From NCBI GenBank assembly GCA_003389385.1, contig QQVM01000009.1, forward strand, positions 1 through 64,000: a stretch of DNA of 64,000 bases. Direction: 5' to 3'. This DNA comes from Bacteroidota bacterium. GTDB lineage: Bacteria > Bacteroidota > Bacteroidia > AKYH767-A > 2013-40CM-41-45. The notes under the pieces are model-generated. The model had not been told where the DNA came from. It worked only from the letters and a program-made list of their open reading frames with translations, and did no database searches. Made by a program: the position numbers and the translations under genes. Shown one piece after another: positions 26,981-34,937 of the stretch; positions within the stretch are counted from its first letter, which is position 1, and the number at the start of each line of letters is the position of its first letter.

Positions 26981-28183
26981 ATGCTCCTGAAATACATATT
27001 GCTTTTGTTACCTGTTCTTTCATTGCAATCAGCACCTGTGTTGAAATCTGGTGTATGGCGCGCTGAACTACTGCTGAACGACAGCACCATCCTTCCCTTT
27101 AATTTTATCTCTGAGAAAAACGAAATCAGAATCCTGAACGATACTGAAGAGCTGACAGTTTCTGACTTACAATTCTCCGGCGATTCGGTCTTCATGGATA
27201 TATTGGTTTTCGATTCTGAGATTCGGGCAAAAATGAGTGATTCCACGTTGAATGGAAATTTCATCAATCACGGAAGGCTCAACAATAAAGTGATTCCTTT
27301 TCGGGCTGAGCATGGAAAAAATTTTCGCTTCACTAAGAATCCTGAAAAACCCTTACAGGACATCAGCGGCAAATGGAAAGTGATCTGGGGTAAGGAGAAT
27401 GGCGAAAGCAAAACAGCGATCGGGGTATTTAAACATAATAATGATAAATTAAGTGGAACGTTTCTGACTGCCACTGGAGATTACCGTTTCCTTGAAGGAG
27501 AAATGAGCGGTAAAAAAATTAAGTTATCCGCATTCGATGGCTCTCACGCTTTTTTATTTCTCGCAGAGCTTGGAGAAGACGGAAAGCTAAACGGAGATTT
27601 TTTTTCAGGCACACATCACCACGATACCTGGATGGCATGGCGTGATGAGAGCGTGGAACTTCCGGATGCGGAGACACTGACTTACCTCAGACCTGGCTAT
27701 GAAAAAATCAGTTTTGCTTTTCCGGATGTGAACGGAGATACGCTCAGTTTCCCCAATGATGATTACAGAAACAAAGTGACCATCATTCAGATCCTGGGAT
27801 CCTGGTGTCCGAACTGCATGGATGAATCAATTTACCTCAGAGAGGTTTATAAGGAATATAAAAACTTCGGACTGGAAATAATCGGACTTGATTATGAAAG
27901 ACAGACCGACACCGCGAGAGCATTTCGTGTTATCAAAAGGATGAAGGAAAGATTGCAGATTCCTTACCCGGTGCTTTTCGCCGGATCTTCCTCAAAAGCT
28001 GAAGCATCCAAATCTCTACCTATGCTCAACCGGATTTTTGCTTACCCAACAACAATCTACATCGACAAAAAAGGAAGAGTGAGAAAAATTCATACCGGCT
28101 TCAACGGACCTGCGACAGGAAAGCTTTATCAGCAATTCGCGGAGGAGACTGACAAGTTCATCAGGGCCTTGTTGGCGGAGTGA
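26981..28183 (+). CDS. TlpA-like thiol-disulfide protein with an N-terminal beta-rich domain
   Basis: A 400-residue exported protein. A signal segment (residues 1-19) is followed by a DUF4369-like beta-rich region (about 22-225), then a thioredoxin-fold domain (about 245-395) with the redox motif W275-C276-P-N-C279 and the downstream cis-Pro segment RIFAYPTTIYID. Proteins of this type in Bacteroidota act in the periplasm in disulfide handling or cytochrome maturation. The ATG at 26981 was chosen because the longer frame starts inside the preceding terminator. It converges with the TfoX-like gene, leaving 5 bases between stops. Confidence 0.83.
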   Translation: MLLKYILLLLPVLSLQSAPVLKSGVWRAELLLNDSTILPFNFISEKNEIRILNDTEELTVSDLQFSGDSVFMDILVFDSEIRAKMSDSTLNGNFINHGRLNNKVIPFRAEHGKNFRFTKNPEKPLQDISGKWKVIWGKENGESKTAIGVFKHNNDKLSGTFLTATGDYRFLEGEMSGKKIKLSAFDGSHAFLFLAELGEDGKLNGDFFSGTHHHDTWMAWRDESVELPDAETLTYLRPGYEKISFAFPDVNGDTLSFPNDDYRNKVTIIQILGSWCPNCMDESIYLREVYKEYKNFGLEIIGLDYERQTDTARAFRVIKRMKERLQIPYPVLFAGSSSKAEASKSLPMLNRIFAYPTTIYIDKKGRVRKIHTGFNGPATGKLYQQFAEETDKFIRALLAE

Positions 28184-28188
28184 GCTTG

Positions 28189-28572
28189 TCAATTCTTCTT
28201 CCTCTTCTTCGCCGGAATTCTTCCTATGGCTTTATCACCATGTAAAATCATTTCGCAGAGTTTATAGACATACTTTTCGAAGTCCGGGTCTTCCTTGCCG
28301 ATCATCTGCCAGTTCGTGACTTTATCTTTACTGCCTCCAAGCACGGATACCGACCTCATCTTTGGAAAAAGTTTTTGAAGATATGCATGATGCATTTTAT
28401 CGGTAGCAATCCAGACACCATTGCAGTCCTCGTGGTCCGCTCTGTCGCGAAGAACCAGCAATATCTTTTCTCCGCCATAAACAGCATGGCAACCGAACAT
28501 GGGCTTTACTTCGGGCTCAATCGATATGAGTGCGTCCAGCACAAACTCAAACGGAATGCTTTTGTTTTTCAA
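28189..28572 (-). CDS. TfoX/Sxy N-terminal domain-like protein
   Basis: A 127-residue cytoplasmic protein with the TfoX N-terminal domain pattern EVKPMFGCHAVYGGEKILLVLRDR, a beta-rich core and a basic tail (KAIGRIPAKKRKKN). The most plausible start is a TTG at 28572, the first codon after the TGA that ends the T9SS gene at 28573; both share the same frame with no bases between. There is no in-frame ATG before residue 25, which lies inside the conserved motif. Small TfoX-like proteins in Bacteroidota are uncharacterised; a competence role should not be assumed. Confidence 0.7.
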   Translation of the reverse strand: MKNKSIPFEFVLDALISIEPEVKPMFGCHAVYGGEKILLVLRDRADHEDCNGVWIATDKMHHAYLQKLFPKMRSVSVLGGSKDKVTNWQMIGKEDPDFEKYVYKLCEMILHGDKAIGRIPAKKRKKN

Positions 28573-31341
28573 TCAGCGGATGACAATCTTTTTGGTTGAT
28601 ATTTTACCTGATGAGTTCTCGGCTTTCAGAATGTAAACTCCTGTTGAGAGATTTTCTCGTTTTACAGTAAACTGATTCAGCCCCGCCATGCTTGTTCCGG
28701 AAAATATCGTGCGACTTTCTTTTCCATCAATACTGAAAAGTCTAATGTGAATCTTTTCACTCTGCGGAGTGTATAGTTTTACCCTAAACTCTATGCTTGC
28801 CGGGTTAGGGAATACTTCAATATCTTTTAAGGAAATTCCAGCGGCAGGAACAGATGTCGTTAAGGTATCCGTAATGTATGCACTGAACACTCCTGCTCCA
28901 TGCGTGGCAACTGCCAGCAATCCATCCGCACTTCTGAAATCCATCATATCTACTACCACTTTCCCGATCTCATTCGGAGCCATTTGTGTCCAAACAGTCG
29001 TCAGTCCGGTTAAATTGTTCGTAGCATACAATCCTGTGCTGGTGCCCACGAAGTACACATTGCCACTGGATGTGGGAACAATCGTTGCCCATCTCACTGA
29101 AGGGCCATTTCCAGTTCCGATGCTGTTAGCTTCAAGGTTTCCTCCGATTTTCTGCCAGGTGGCTCCTGCGTCAGGAGAATAAAACAAACTGTAAATATTG
29201 TAATTCGAAAATGTGACAATGATTTTGTTTCCGTCATTCGGATCAATGGCGATACAGCTCACATAGCCGTTGGTGGGAAAAGATACGCTGCTGATGTCAG
29301 TCATTACCGGTGTGGCTGAGTTGGCGTTTTCAATTCTGTAGATGTTTCTTTTGTTTGTTCCTATATAGACTCTGTTAGCAGGAGTCCTCGCAGCGGCAAT
29401 CGCGCTGATATTCATTCCTGCAACCGTCATGGTATCTGGCATCTGGAACCATCCGGTGCTGATAGTGTCCCACTCCCCGGTAAGCGGAATAATGTTCAGG
29501 CTGTCGTTTCTCCAAAGCTTATTTCCTGCGGCCATGTACATAATGTTATTGTCGTTGGGATCAAGAATGAATGGATTGATAAAAAGATAACCTGAAGCCC
29601 CTATTGGATCAATCCTGCGGAAACCGAGTACATTTCCGTTTGCATCCAGACTTACTTTCGCGGTCTTTCCTTCCTGCCTTGACATGTAATAATTGTTATG
29701 TCCGTCGTCAATTGCGCAATATGCCCCGTCACCCAGGCCGGGATGTACCCATGGGGCTTGTCCATTTGTGGTATTTGTAAACCATGTTCCATAGTCTTGC
29801 AGTCCGCCGATGATGATGTCATTGTTTGCGGGACCGTGATCAATTGCCACTGTGTAGAATTGTGATGTATTGTATCCGTTATTCAAAAGATCCCAGACTA
29901 CAGGGTTGGCTCTGCAGTTGTTTGTGAAGTTCAGTCCGCCGTCGTTCGCCTGCAGCATCACGTCCGGATTCGATGGCATGAAAACAATATTGTGCTGGTC
30001 TGAGTGATGATTTGGATACACCCCGTAAAAAGGAATAGTACTTAATGGATCATAACCTCCTATCAGCGTGGTGTTATTTGATGTACTGAAGCCATCTGTG
30101 GATCTGTAAAGATTAGTGCCACCGATGAAAACCACATTTGTATCTGTCGGATGAACTGCCACAATCAGATTATATCCTCCCTGCGAGTTGAAATTGCCGA
30201 GTTGGCTGCCATCCTGCGGAAGATTCTGTGAGAGGTCTTGCCACATTCCTCCGCTTCCTGTTCCATTACCTGAAATGTATGTGTATTTCCAGAGGCTGTT
30301 CCATTCCGGATCTCCTTTCCAGTTGGTGTTCATCTTTCCGTTGAATGGCGTTTCCCCGAGAAAGTAAATGACATTTTCATTGGAAGGACTGACGCCAATA
30401 ACTACTCTTCCATAGGTGGCAGTATCCCAGCCCGGTGGAGAGACATTGAACCAGCCCAGACTGACATCCTTTCTCCAAACCCCTTTTTGTCCTCCGTCGC
30501 TGTCGAGTGTAGCATATACGGTTCCGTTGGAAGTCACATCTACATCTGAAAAATATGAGTAAGGACTTCCTCCTCTTTCAATAGTCCAGTTTGTGCCGCC
30601 GTTTGAACTTTTATAGATTGAGCCGTAGCAAGCCATGTAAAGCACATCACTCGTTGTGCTGGAAGGGTCACATACGAGTTTGAAGGTGATGTCGTAAGGT
30701 TGATCAAAAGTTTGTGGAGTATTCGTTGCAGTGGAGGGCAATACATTCCATGTAAGTCCGCCGTCAGTTGATTTGTAAATTCCATTACCGAGGAAATAAG
30801 CGCCCGATGCACTGGCTGAAGCTCCGATTCCTTCGCCGGTAGAATAGTACCATTTGTTAGTATGCCCAGGTCTTTTGTCCTGCACTATCCAGGTTACGGC
30901 AGGATTATCATTCAGTGATGACACTCTGGTCCAGCTTGCACCTGCATCCGAGGATCTCCAAAGGCCGCCGTTCACAGAGCCGGCGAACATGATATTCTCA
31001 TTGGTGACATCAATTGCAATTGCTCTTGTTCGTCCACCCACATTGAATGGTCCGCGCGAAACAAAATTGCTTTGCATTCTTGAGATCGGATTTGTTTGCA
31101 TCTGAGGAAGTCCTGCAGCGAAGGCAAGCTCCCTCGCCCTTATTCCTACAGGAATCTCACCGGTTAAAGGATCTGCAAGCCGCATCTTCTCCCATCTTTT
31201 TCTTCCGCCTTCATCATATTTCGCATCTTTCGGCGGACCAACAAAAATCTTTTCGCTGACAATATTTTTATCAACTCCGGTGAAATGCAAAATAGCCAGC
31301 ACAATCACGGTCAATGACAAGAGGGCGTAAACTTTTTTCAT
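28573..31341 (-). CDS. T9SS-exported BNR/VPS10-like beta-propeller protein
   Basis: A 922-residue secreted protein. After a signal peptide (about 1-25) and a short linker, residues about 90-820 hold repeated propeller blades of the BNR/sortilin type, seen as GGLWRSSDAGASWTRV, GIYKSTDGGLTWNVLP, SIYKSSNGGTNWTIE, NLYRSTDGFST and SLFYSPDAGATWQKIGG (the S/T-x-D-x-G-x-T-W Asp boxes). The C-terminus (VFPNPASIEFRVKLY ... GVYILKAENSSGKISTKKIVIR) is a T9SS type A sorting domain. Such proteins are often annotated as sialidase- or xyloglucanase-like; no catalytic residues are evident. It stops directly against the TfoX-like gene. Confidence 0.85.
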   Translation of the reverse strand: MKKVYALLSLTVIVLAILHFTGVDKNIVSEKIFVGPPKDAKYDEGGRKRWEKMRLADPLTGEIPVGIRARELAFAAGLPQMQTNPISRMQSNFVSRGPFNVGGRTRAIAIDVTNENIMFAGSVNGGLWRSSDAGASWTRVSSLNDNPAVTWIVQDKRPGHTNKWYYSTGEGIGASASASGAYFLGNGIYKSTDGGLTWNVLPSTATNTPQTFDQPYDITFKLVCDPSSTTSDVLYMACYGSIYKSSNGGTNWTIERGGSPYSYFSDVDVTSNGTVYATLDSDGGQKGVWRKDVSLGWFNVSPPGWDTATYGRVVIGVSPSNENVIYFLGETPFNGKMNTNWKGDPEWNSLWKYTYISGNGTGSGGMWQDLSQNLPQDGSQLGNFNSQGGYNLIVAVHPTDTNVVFIGGTNLYRSTDGFSTSNNTTLIGGYDPLSTIPFYGVYPNHHSDQHNIVFMPSNPDVMLQANDGGLNFTNNCRANPVVWDLLNNGYNTSQFYTVAIDHGPANNDIIIGGLQDYGTWFTNTTNGQAPWVHPGLGDGAYCAIDDGHNNYYMSRQEGKTAKVSLDANGNVLGFRRIDPIGASGYLFINPFILDPNDNNIMYMAAGNKLWRNDSLNIIPLTGEWDTISTGWFQMPDTMTVAGMNISAIAAARTPANRVYIGTNKRNIYRIENANSATPVMTDISSVSFPTNGYVSCIAIDPNDGNKIIVTFSNYNIYSLFYSPDAGATWQKIGGNLEANSIGTGNGPSVRWATIVPTSSGNVYFVGTSTGLYATNNLTGLTTVWTQMAPNEIGKVVVDMMDFRSADGLLAVATHGAGVFSAYITDTLTTSVPAAGISLKDIEVFPNPASIEFRVKLYTPQSEKIHIRLFSIDGKESRTIFSGTSMAGLNQFTVKRENLSTGVYILKAENSSGKISTKKIVIR

Positions 31342-31352
31342 GGTATTTTTTT

Positions 31353-31802
31353 CTATTTAATATTCTTAATGCGGTACACCGGTTGATTTCTGTTAGGAAC
31401 AATTCTTTCCTGAACCAGCACTTCAACCACTTCTCCGCTGTTTATCTTTTCACTTATCCAGTCTGATTTGCCTTCGTCATACATTATGACAATTAAATCG
31501 CCATCAGCAAGATTCCCTGTCAACCCGGATGATCTTCCGATTACTCTTTTGATCTGGAATTTACATTCGCGATTCAATGTATCGGGTTCTTTTCCGCTGA
31601 AGACTCCGGTCAGTTTCGCTGTTTGAGGAGATAATGACGGCTCATCCGGAAGGGTAACTTTTTCAACCGGAATATTTTCAGTTTTCTGTGGGCTCTTGCA
31701 GGAAACATACATGGCTGTCATGGAAACAACGAATATTCCCATGAAGACAGCGATGTATGAACTTTTGGTATGCAAGAGTTTAAGGATGTTAAATTTATAC
31801 AT
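31353..31802 (-). CDS. small membrane-anchored or lipoprotein, function unknown
   Basis: About 149 residues from the ATG at 31802 (ATG at 31808 is equally possible). A basic N-terminus and one hydrophobic segment (SYIAVFMGIFVVSMTAMYVSC) end at a Cys that may be lipidated, though the lipobox is weak. The mature part has a proline/charged linker, then a small beta-barrel-like region (GDLIVIMYDEGKSDWISEKINSGEVVEVLVQERIV) that resembles an OB-type fold. It lies 11 bases before the BNR-repeat T9SS gene on the same strand, and diverges from the MFS gene. Confidence 0.6.
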   Translation of the reverse strand: MYKFNILKLLHTKSSYIAVFMGIFVVSMTAMYVSCKSPQKTENIPVEKVTLPDEPSLSPQTAKLTGVFSGKEPDTLNRECKFQIKRVIGRSSGLTGNLADGDLIVIMYDEGKSDWISEKINSGEVVEVLVQERIVPNRNQPVYRIKNIK

Positions 31803-31876
31803 TTCCATTTGATTGCAAAAAGCTAATTGACTGGCATATGGTTTTGTCAATTTTCCTTTCAGGCGCATTAAAAAAT

Positions 31877-31884
31877 TAACTTTG
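31877..31884 (+). promoter_or_regulatory. -7 promoter element before the MFS transporter gene
   Basis: TAACTTTG matches TAnnTTTG and ends 9 bases before the ATG at 31894, giving a very short leader. No TTG stands at the -33 position. Confidence 0.4.
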
Positions 31885-31893
31885 CCACTCAGC

Positions 31894-33132
31894 ATGCAGC
31901 GCATACTCTCCCTTTATTACAGCGCTTTTTCCAATCTGCAGTCCAGAATATGGATTCTTTCTTTGGCAATGTTCGTCAACAGAAGTGGATCCATGGTGCT
32001 TTTGTTCACTTCTCTTTATCTCACTAATGAGTTGAAGTTTTCAATTTCGCAGGCCGGATTGGTGATGAGTTTCTACGGAGTGGGCAGCATTATCGGCAGC
32101 TATCTGGGAGGTTGGTACACTGATAAGAAGGATCACAGGGTTGTAATGATCTTTTCACTCATAGCATGTGCGCTTATCTTGCTGTTGATGTTGGTTGTAA
32201 AGTCGCTTTGGATCATTACAGCCGTTGTCTTTACCTATGCTTTGATGGCAGACATGTTTCGTCCTGCCATGTCAGCGGCCATTGTAGAATACAGCAAACC
32301 TGAAAACCGTACACGTTCGGTTTCACTCATGAGACTAGCGAACAACATGGGCTTCACCATTGGTCCTGCCATTGGAGGATTTATCGCACTTCATCTTGGG
32401 TATAAATGGCTCTTCATTCTTGATGCAGCATCCAGCTTTGCCGCCGGTATCATGCTCATTTTTTTCTTCAAGGCAAAAGCGATTACAAACGAATCAATAA
32501 AGAAGAAAGTAAAGCCTCCACCGGAAAGCAGTGCATATCGCGACAAGCACTATCTCTTGTTCATATTAATGACTGCTGTTTATGGCGCCTGCTTCTTCCA
32601 GCTTTTTGCTGGCATGCCGCAGTATTTTAATATTGTGTGTAAATACAGCGAAGACACAATAGGCTTGTTGCTTGGATTAAACGGACTTTTAGTGGTCTTG
32701 GTTGAAATGCCACTCATGGCACATCTCGAAAGGAGAAAGAAAATATTTCCATTCATTGTTTCAGGTGTGTTTCTTTTGCCGATAGCATTCGCTTTTCTTT
32801 TGTTCGGAAAGCAGATGATAATTTTTTCCGTGATCTATACTATTGTAATTACCGCCTCTGAAATTCTTGCTCTTCCTTTCATGATGAATCACGCAATCTC
32901 CCGGCCAATTAAAGAAAGGCAGGGACAATATGCTGCTTTATACAGCATCGCCTTTGGAATTTCGATCACCGCAGCTCCTTACTTTGGATTGGGTGTCGCA
33001 GACAGTTTTGGCTTTCCGACTCTGTTTGTTTTGTTGATGTTGGTGAGCTTATTGCTTGGGGTCGGATTCTGGCGATTGGGAAAGACACAAAACAAATCAG
33101 ATCATCCTGTGTCAGAAAATATTCCTCAGTGA
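31894..33132 (+). CDS. MFS transporter
   Basis: A 412-residue major facilitator superfamily protein with 12 predicted membrane helices. The loop between helices 2 and 3 has the MFS signature GSYLGGWYTDKKDHR (motif A), and helix 5 carries MGFTIGPAIGGFIA (a motif C-like antiporter pattern), so proton-coupled efflux of small molecules or drugs is likely. A central cytoplasmic loop (KAITNESIKKKVKPPPESSAYRD) separates the halves. The substrate cannot be inferred. Start at the ATG 31894 (MQRILSLYY). The end overlaps the convergent DUF502 gene by 7 bases. Confidence 0.88.
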   Translation: MQRILSLYYSAFSNLQSRIWILSLAMFVNRSGSMVLLFTSLYLTNELKFSISQAGLVMSFYGVGSIIGSYLGGWYTDKKDHRVVMIFSLIACALILLLMLVVKSLWIITAVVFTYALMADMFRPAMSAAIVEYSKPENRTRSVSLMRLANNMGFTIGPAIGGFIALHLGYKWLFILDAASSFAAGIMLIFFFKAKAITNESIKKKVKPPPESSAYRDKHYLLFILMTAVYGACFFQLFAGMPQYFNIVCKYSEDTIGLLLGLNGLLVVLVEMPLMAHLERRKKIFPFIVSGVFLLPIAFAFLLFGKQMIIFSVIYTIVITASEILALPFMMNHAISRPIKERQGQYAALYSIAFGISITAAPYFGLGVADSFGFPTLFVLLMLVSLLLGVGFWRLGKTQNKSDHPVSENIPQ

Positions 33133-33731
33133 TCTTTCCCCTTTCCTTCATTCAGGTCCGCGACTCCTCCTGTAACTGCGTATTTCATCGCGTCACCGGA
33201 AGAAACATTGCTGATTTTTTTTACCTTGACTCGGGGAAGTATATATAGTTGTCCGGCGAAATTGTAAGCCTGTGGAACATAGACTGAAACAAATTCATTC
33301 CCCATTTCAAATTTCTGCAATTCATCATCCGTGAGAAAGCCAACAATCCATACATCATCTGAAAACACATTGACAAGCACTGCCTTGTCGAACTTTTTTT
33401 TGTCGCCGGCAAACGCTTCAAAAAAATCTTTAATTGATTTATAAAGAATCTTTACTCCTGGGGCTTTTTCCAGAAGCTGGTCAAAGAAGCGGAGGAAACT
33501 GCTCATCAGGAAGCTTGAGCTGATCCATCCTATGAGAATAACAAATGCGATAATGATTACAAATCCCAGCCCGGGAATATTGAGTATGGGTCGAAGTATT
33601 CCGTCTACTTTCTCAAACAACCAGTAAAGGAAATATGCGGTGATGACAATAGGCGCCAGCACAATGAGGCCTTGCAGGAAAAAATTCAGAAGTGTCTTGT
33701 AGGTTTTCTTTCCCAGTTCGTTTTGATTCAT
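33126..33731 (-). CDS. DUF502 family membrane protein
   Basis: A 201-residue protein with two N-terminal membrane helices (about 15-35 and 55-75) and a soluble C-terminal domain containing the DUF502 pattern PGVKILYKSIKDFFEAF and SVYVPQAYNFAGQLYILPRVKVKKISNVSSGDAMKYAVTGGV. Homologues occur widely in bacteria and plants (LIKE COV) and have no settled function in bacteria. It begins 27 bases after the TolC-like gene stop on the same strand and so may be co-transcribed with the metal-efflux operon, though a functional link is not established. Confidence 0.85.
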   Translation of the reverse strand: MNQNELGKKTYKTLLNFFLQGLIVLAPIVITAYFLYWLFEKVDGILRPILNIPGLGFVIIIAFVILIGWISSSFLMSSFLRFFDQLLEKAPGVKILYKSIKDFFEAFAGDKKKFDKAVLVNVFSDDVWIVGFLTDDELQKFEMGNEFVSVYVPQAYNFAGQLYILPRVKVKKISNVSSGDAMKYAVTGGVADLNEGKGKDH

Positions 33732-33758
33732 ATATTAATGTTTTATGTAATATCCAGA

Positions 33759-34937
33759 TTAGTATTGGTGTTTCTTCAGTTGAATTATCAAAGAATGATA
33801 TTCCGCTTCCAACTTAATTGTTTCTTTTTTTGCCTGATAAAGATAATTCATCTCGGTGAAATACTCAGTGGAGGTCATGTACCCTGACATAAGCGCCTTA
33901 TATAATAGCGTATCACCTTGCATGGACTCGATTGATTTGTTGAAATCCTCCAGAGTTTTCTTAAGCCCCTGCAATCTGGAAATCTTCGATGCTAATTCGG
34001 CCAACTTCAGTGCTCTGTAATCTTCAGCGGCTGCGCCTGTGTAGAGAGCATAAGACTTTTTTTGCTTCACTTTGTTTTTATTCTCCCACAATGGAATTGT
34101 TATACCTGCATGGATGCCTTCAAAGCTTTGTCCCAAAATTCCCTGATAATGATAGCCTGCTTCAAATTTTGGCAAGTTTTCCGCACGTGAAAGCGACAGC
34201 ATTTTTTCGGCTGCCTGTGATTCCTGATTAAAATATTTCAGCATGGGATCTGCCTCCGAATAATTCCGCAAAAACTCCTGCTCGTCCTGAACAAATGCTA
34301 CTGTAGGAAAAAGAGAATCCTGAAAGCCTGGATCAATGCCGCCGTTTAAGGAAGTGATTGTTAAACGGGCTCCAAGCAAATCCGCCATGCACTTATCGTA
34401 CTCATTGTTGATCATGGATCTTTGTAGTCGTGCTTTGTTCAGATCAAGAATGTTTCCTTTCCCTTCGTTGAGAAGTTTTTCAAAATGTTCCGCGATTGTT
34501 TCTGCATTTTGTTTCTGCACTTGCAGAATGTTTGACAGTTTATTCAGTTTTGTAAGCTCCGCACAGAGCAATCCGGTTTCCACCATCAGGTTTTGCCGGT
34601 GGTGATCAAATTCAAGAGCCGACTGACGGATGTGGATTTCGGATAGTTGTTTTTTTCTTGTGTAGACAGTCGGAAATTCGAAACTCTGAGTCACACTGAA
34701 CTCTTTCTGGTTTCCGGCAGAAGCAGGACTCCCTTTCAGGTAATTATATTCAGCAATAGGATCAGGAAGTGATATGCCGCTTTTATGTGAAAACGTTTTG
34801 GCATTTAACAATTCAGCCTCGGCCTTGAGTTTTTTGTTATTCTGCAAGACTTGTTTCTGCACATTTTCAAGAGAAGTCCATGCAGACAATTGTGTTGTCA
34901 TGGCAATTGCAATGATTAGCGCAGGAATGGTTTTCAT
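33759..34937 (-). CDS. TolC-like outer-membrane factor of the metal efflux system (CzcC/CusC-type)
   Basis: A 392-residue outer-membrane efflux protein. A signal peptide (about 1-19) precedes two repeats of the TolC alpha-helical barrel, seen as VQKQVLQNNKKLKAEAELLNA and SQAAEKMLSLSRAENLPKFEAGYHYQGI, with a beta-strand GIHAGITIPLWENK typical of the barrel region. The gene is short compared with E. coli TolC (about 490) but normal for CzcC-type proteins. Its ATG overlaps the RND pump stop by 4 bases (ATGA), so translation is coupled. It forms the exit duct of the tripartite pump encoded upstream. Confidence 0.87.
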   Translation of the reverse strand: MKTIPALIIAIAMTTQLSAWTSLENVQKQVLQNNKKLKAEAELLNAKTFSHKSGISLPDPIAEYNYLKGSPASAGNQKEFSVTQSFEFPTVYTRKKQLSEIHIRQSALEFDHHRQNLMVETGLLCAELTKLNKLSNILQVQKQNAETIAEHFEKLLNEGKGNILDLNKARLQRSMINNEYDKCMADLLGARLTITSLNGGIDPGFQDSLFPTVAFVQDEQEFLRNYSEADPMLKYFNQESQAAEKMLSLSRAENLPKFEAGYHYQGILGQSFEGIHAGITIPLWENKNKVKQKKSYALYTGAAAEDYRALKLAELASKISRLQGLKKTLEDFNKSIESMQGDTLLYKALMSGYMTSTEYFTEMNYLYQAKKETIKLEAEYHSLIIQLKKHQY

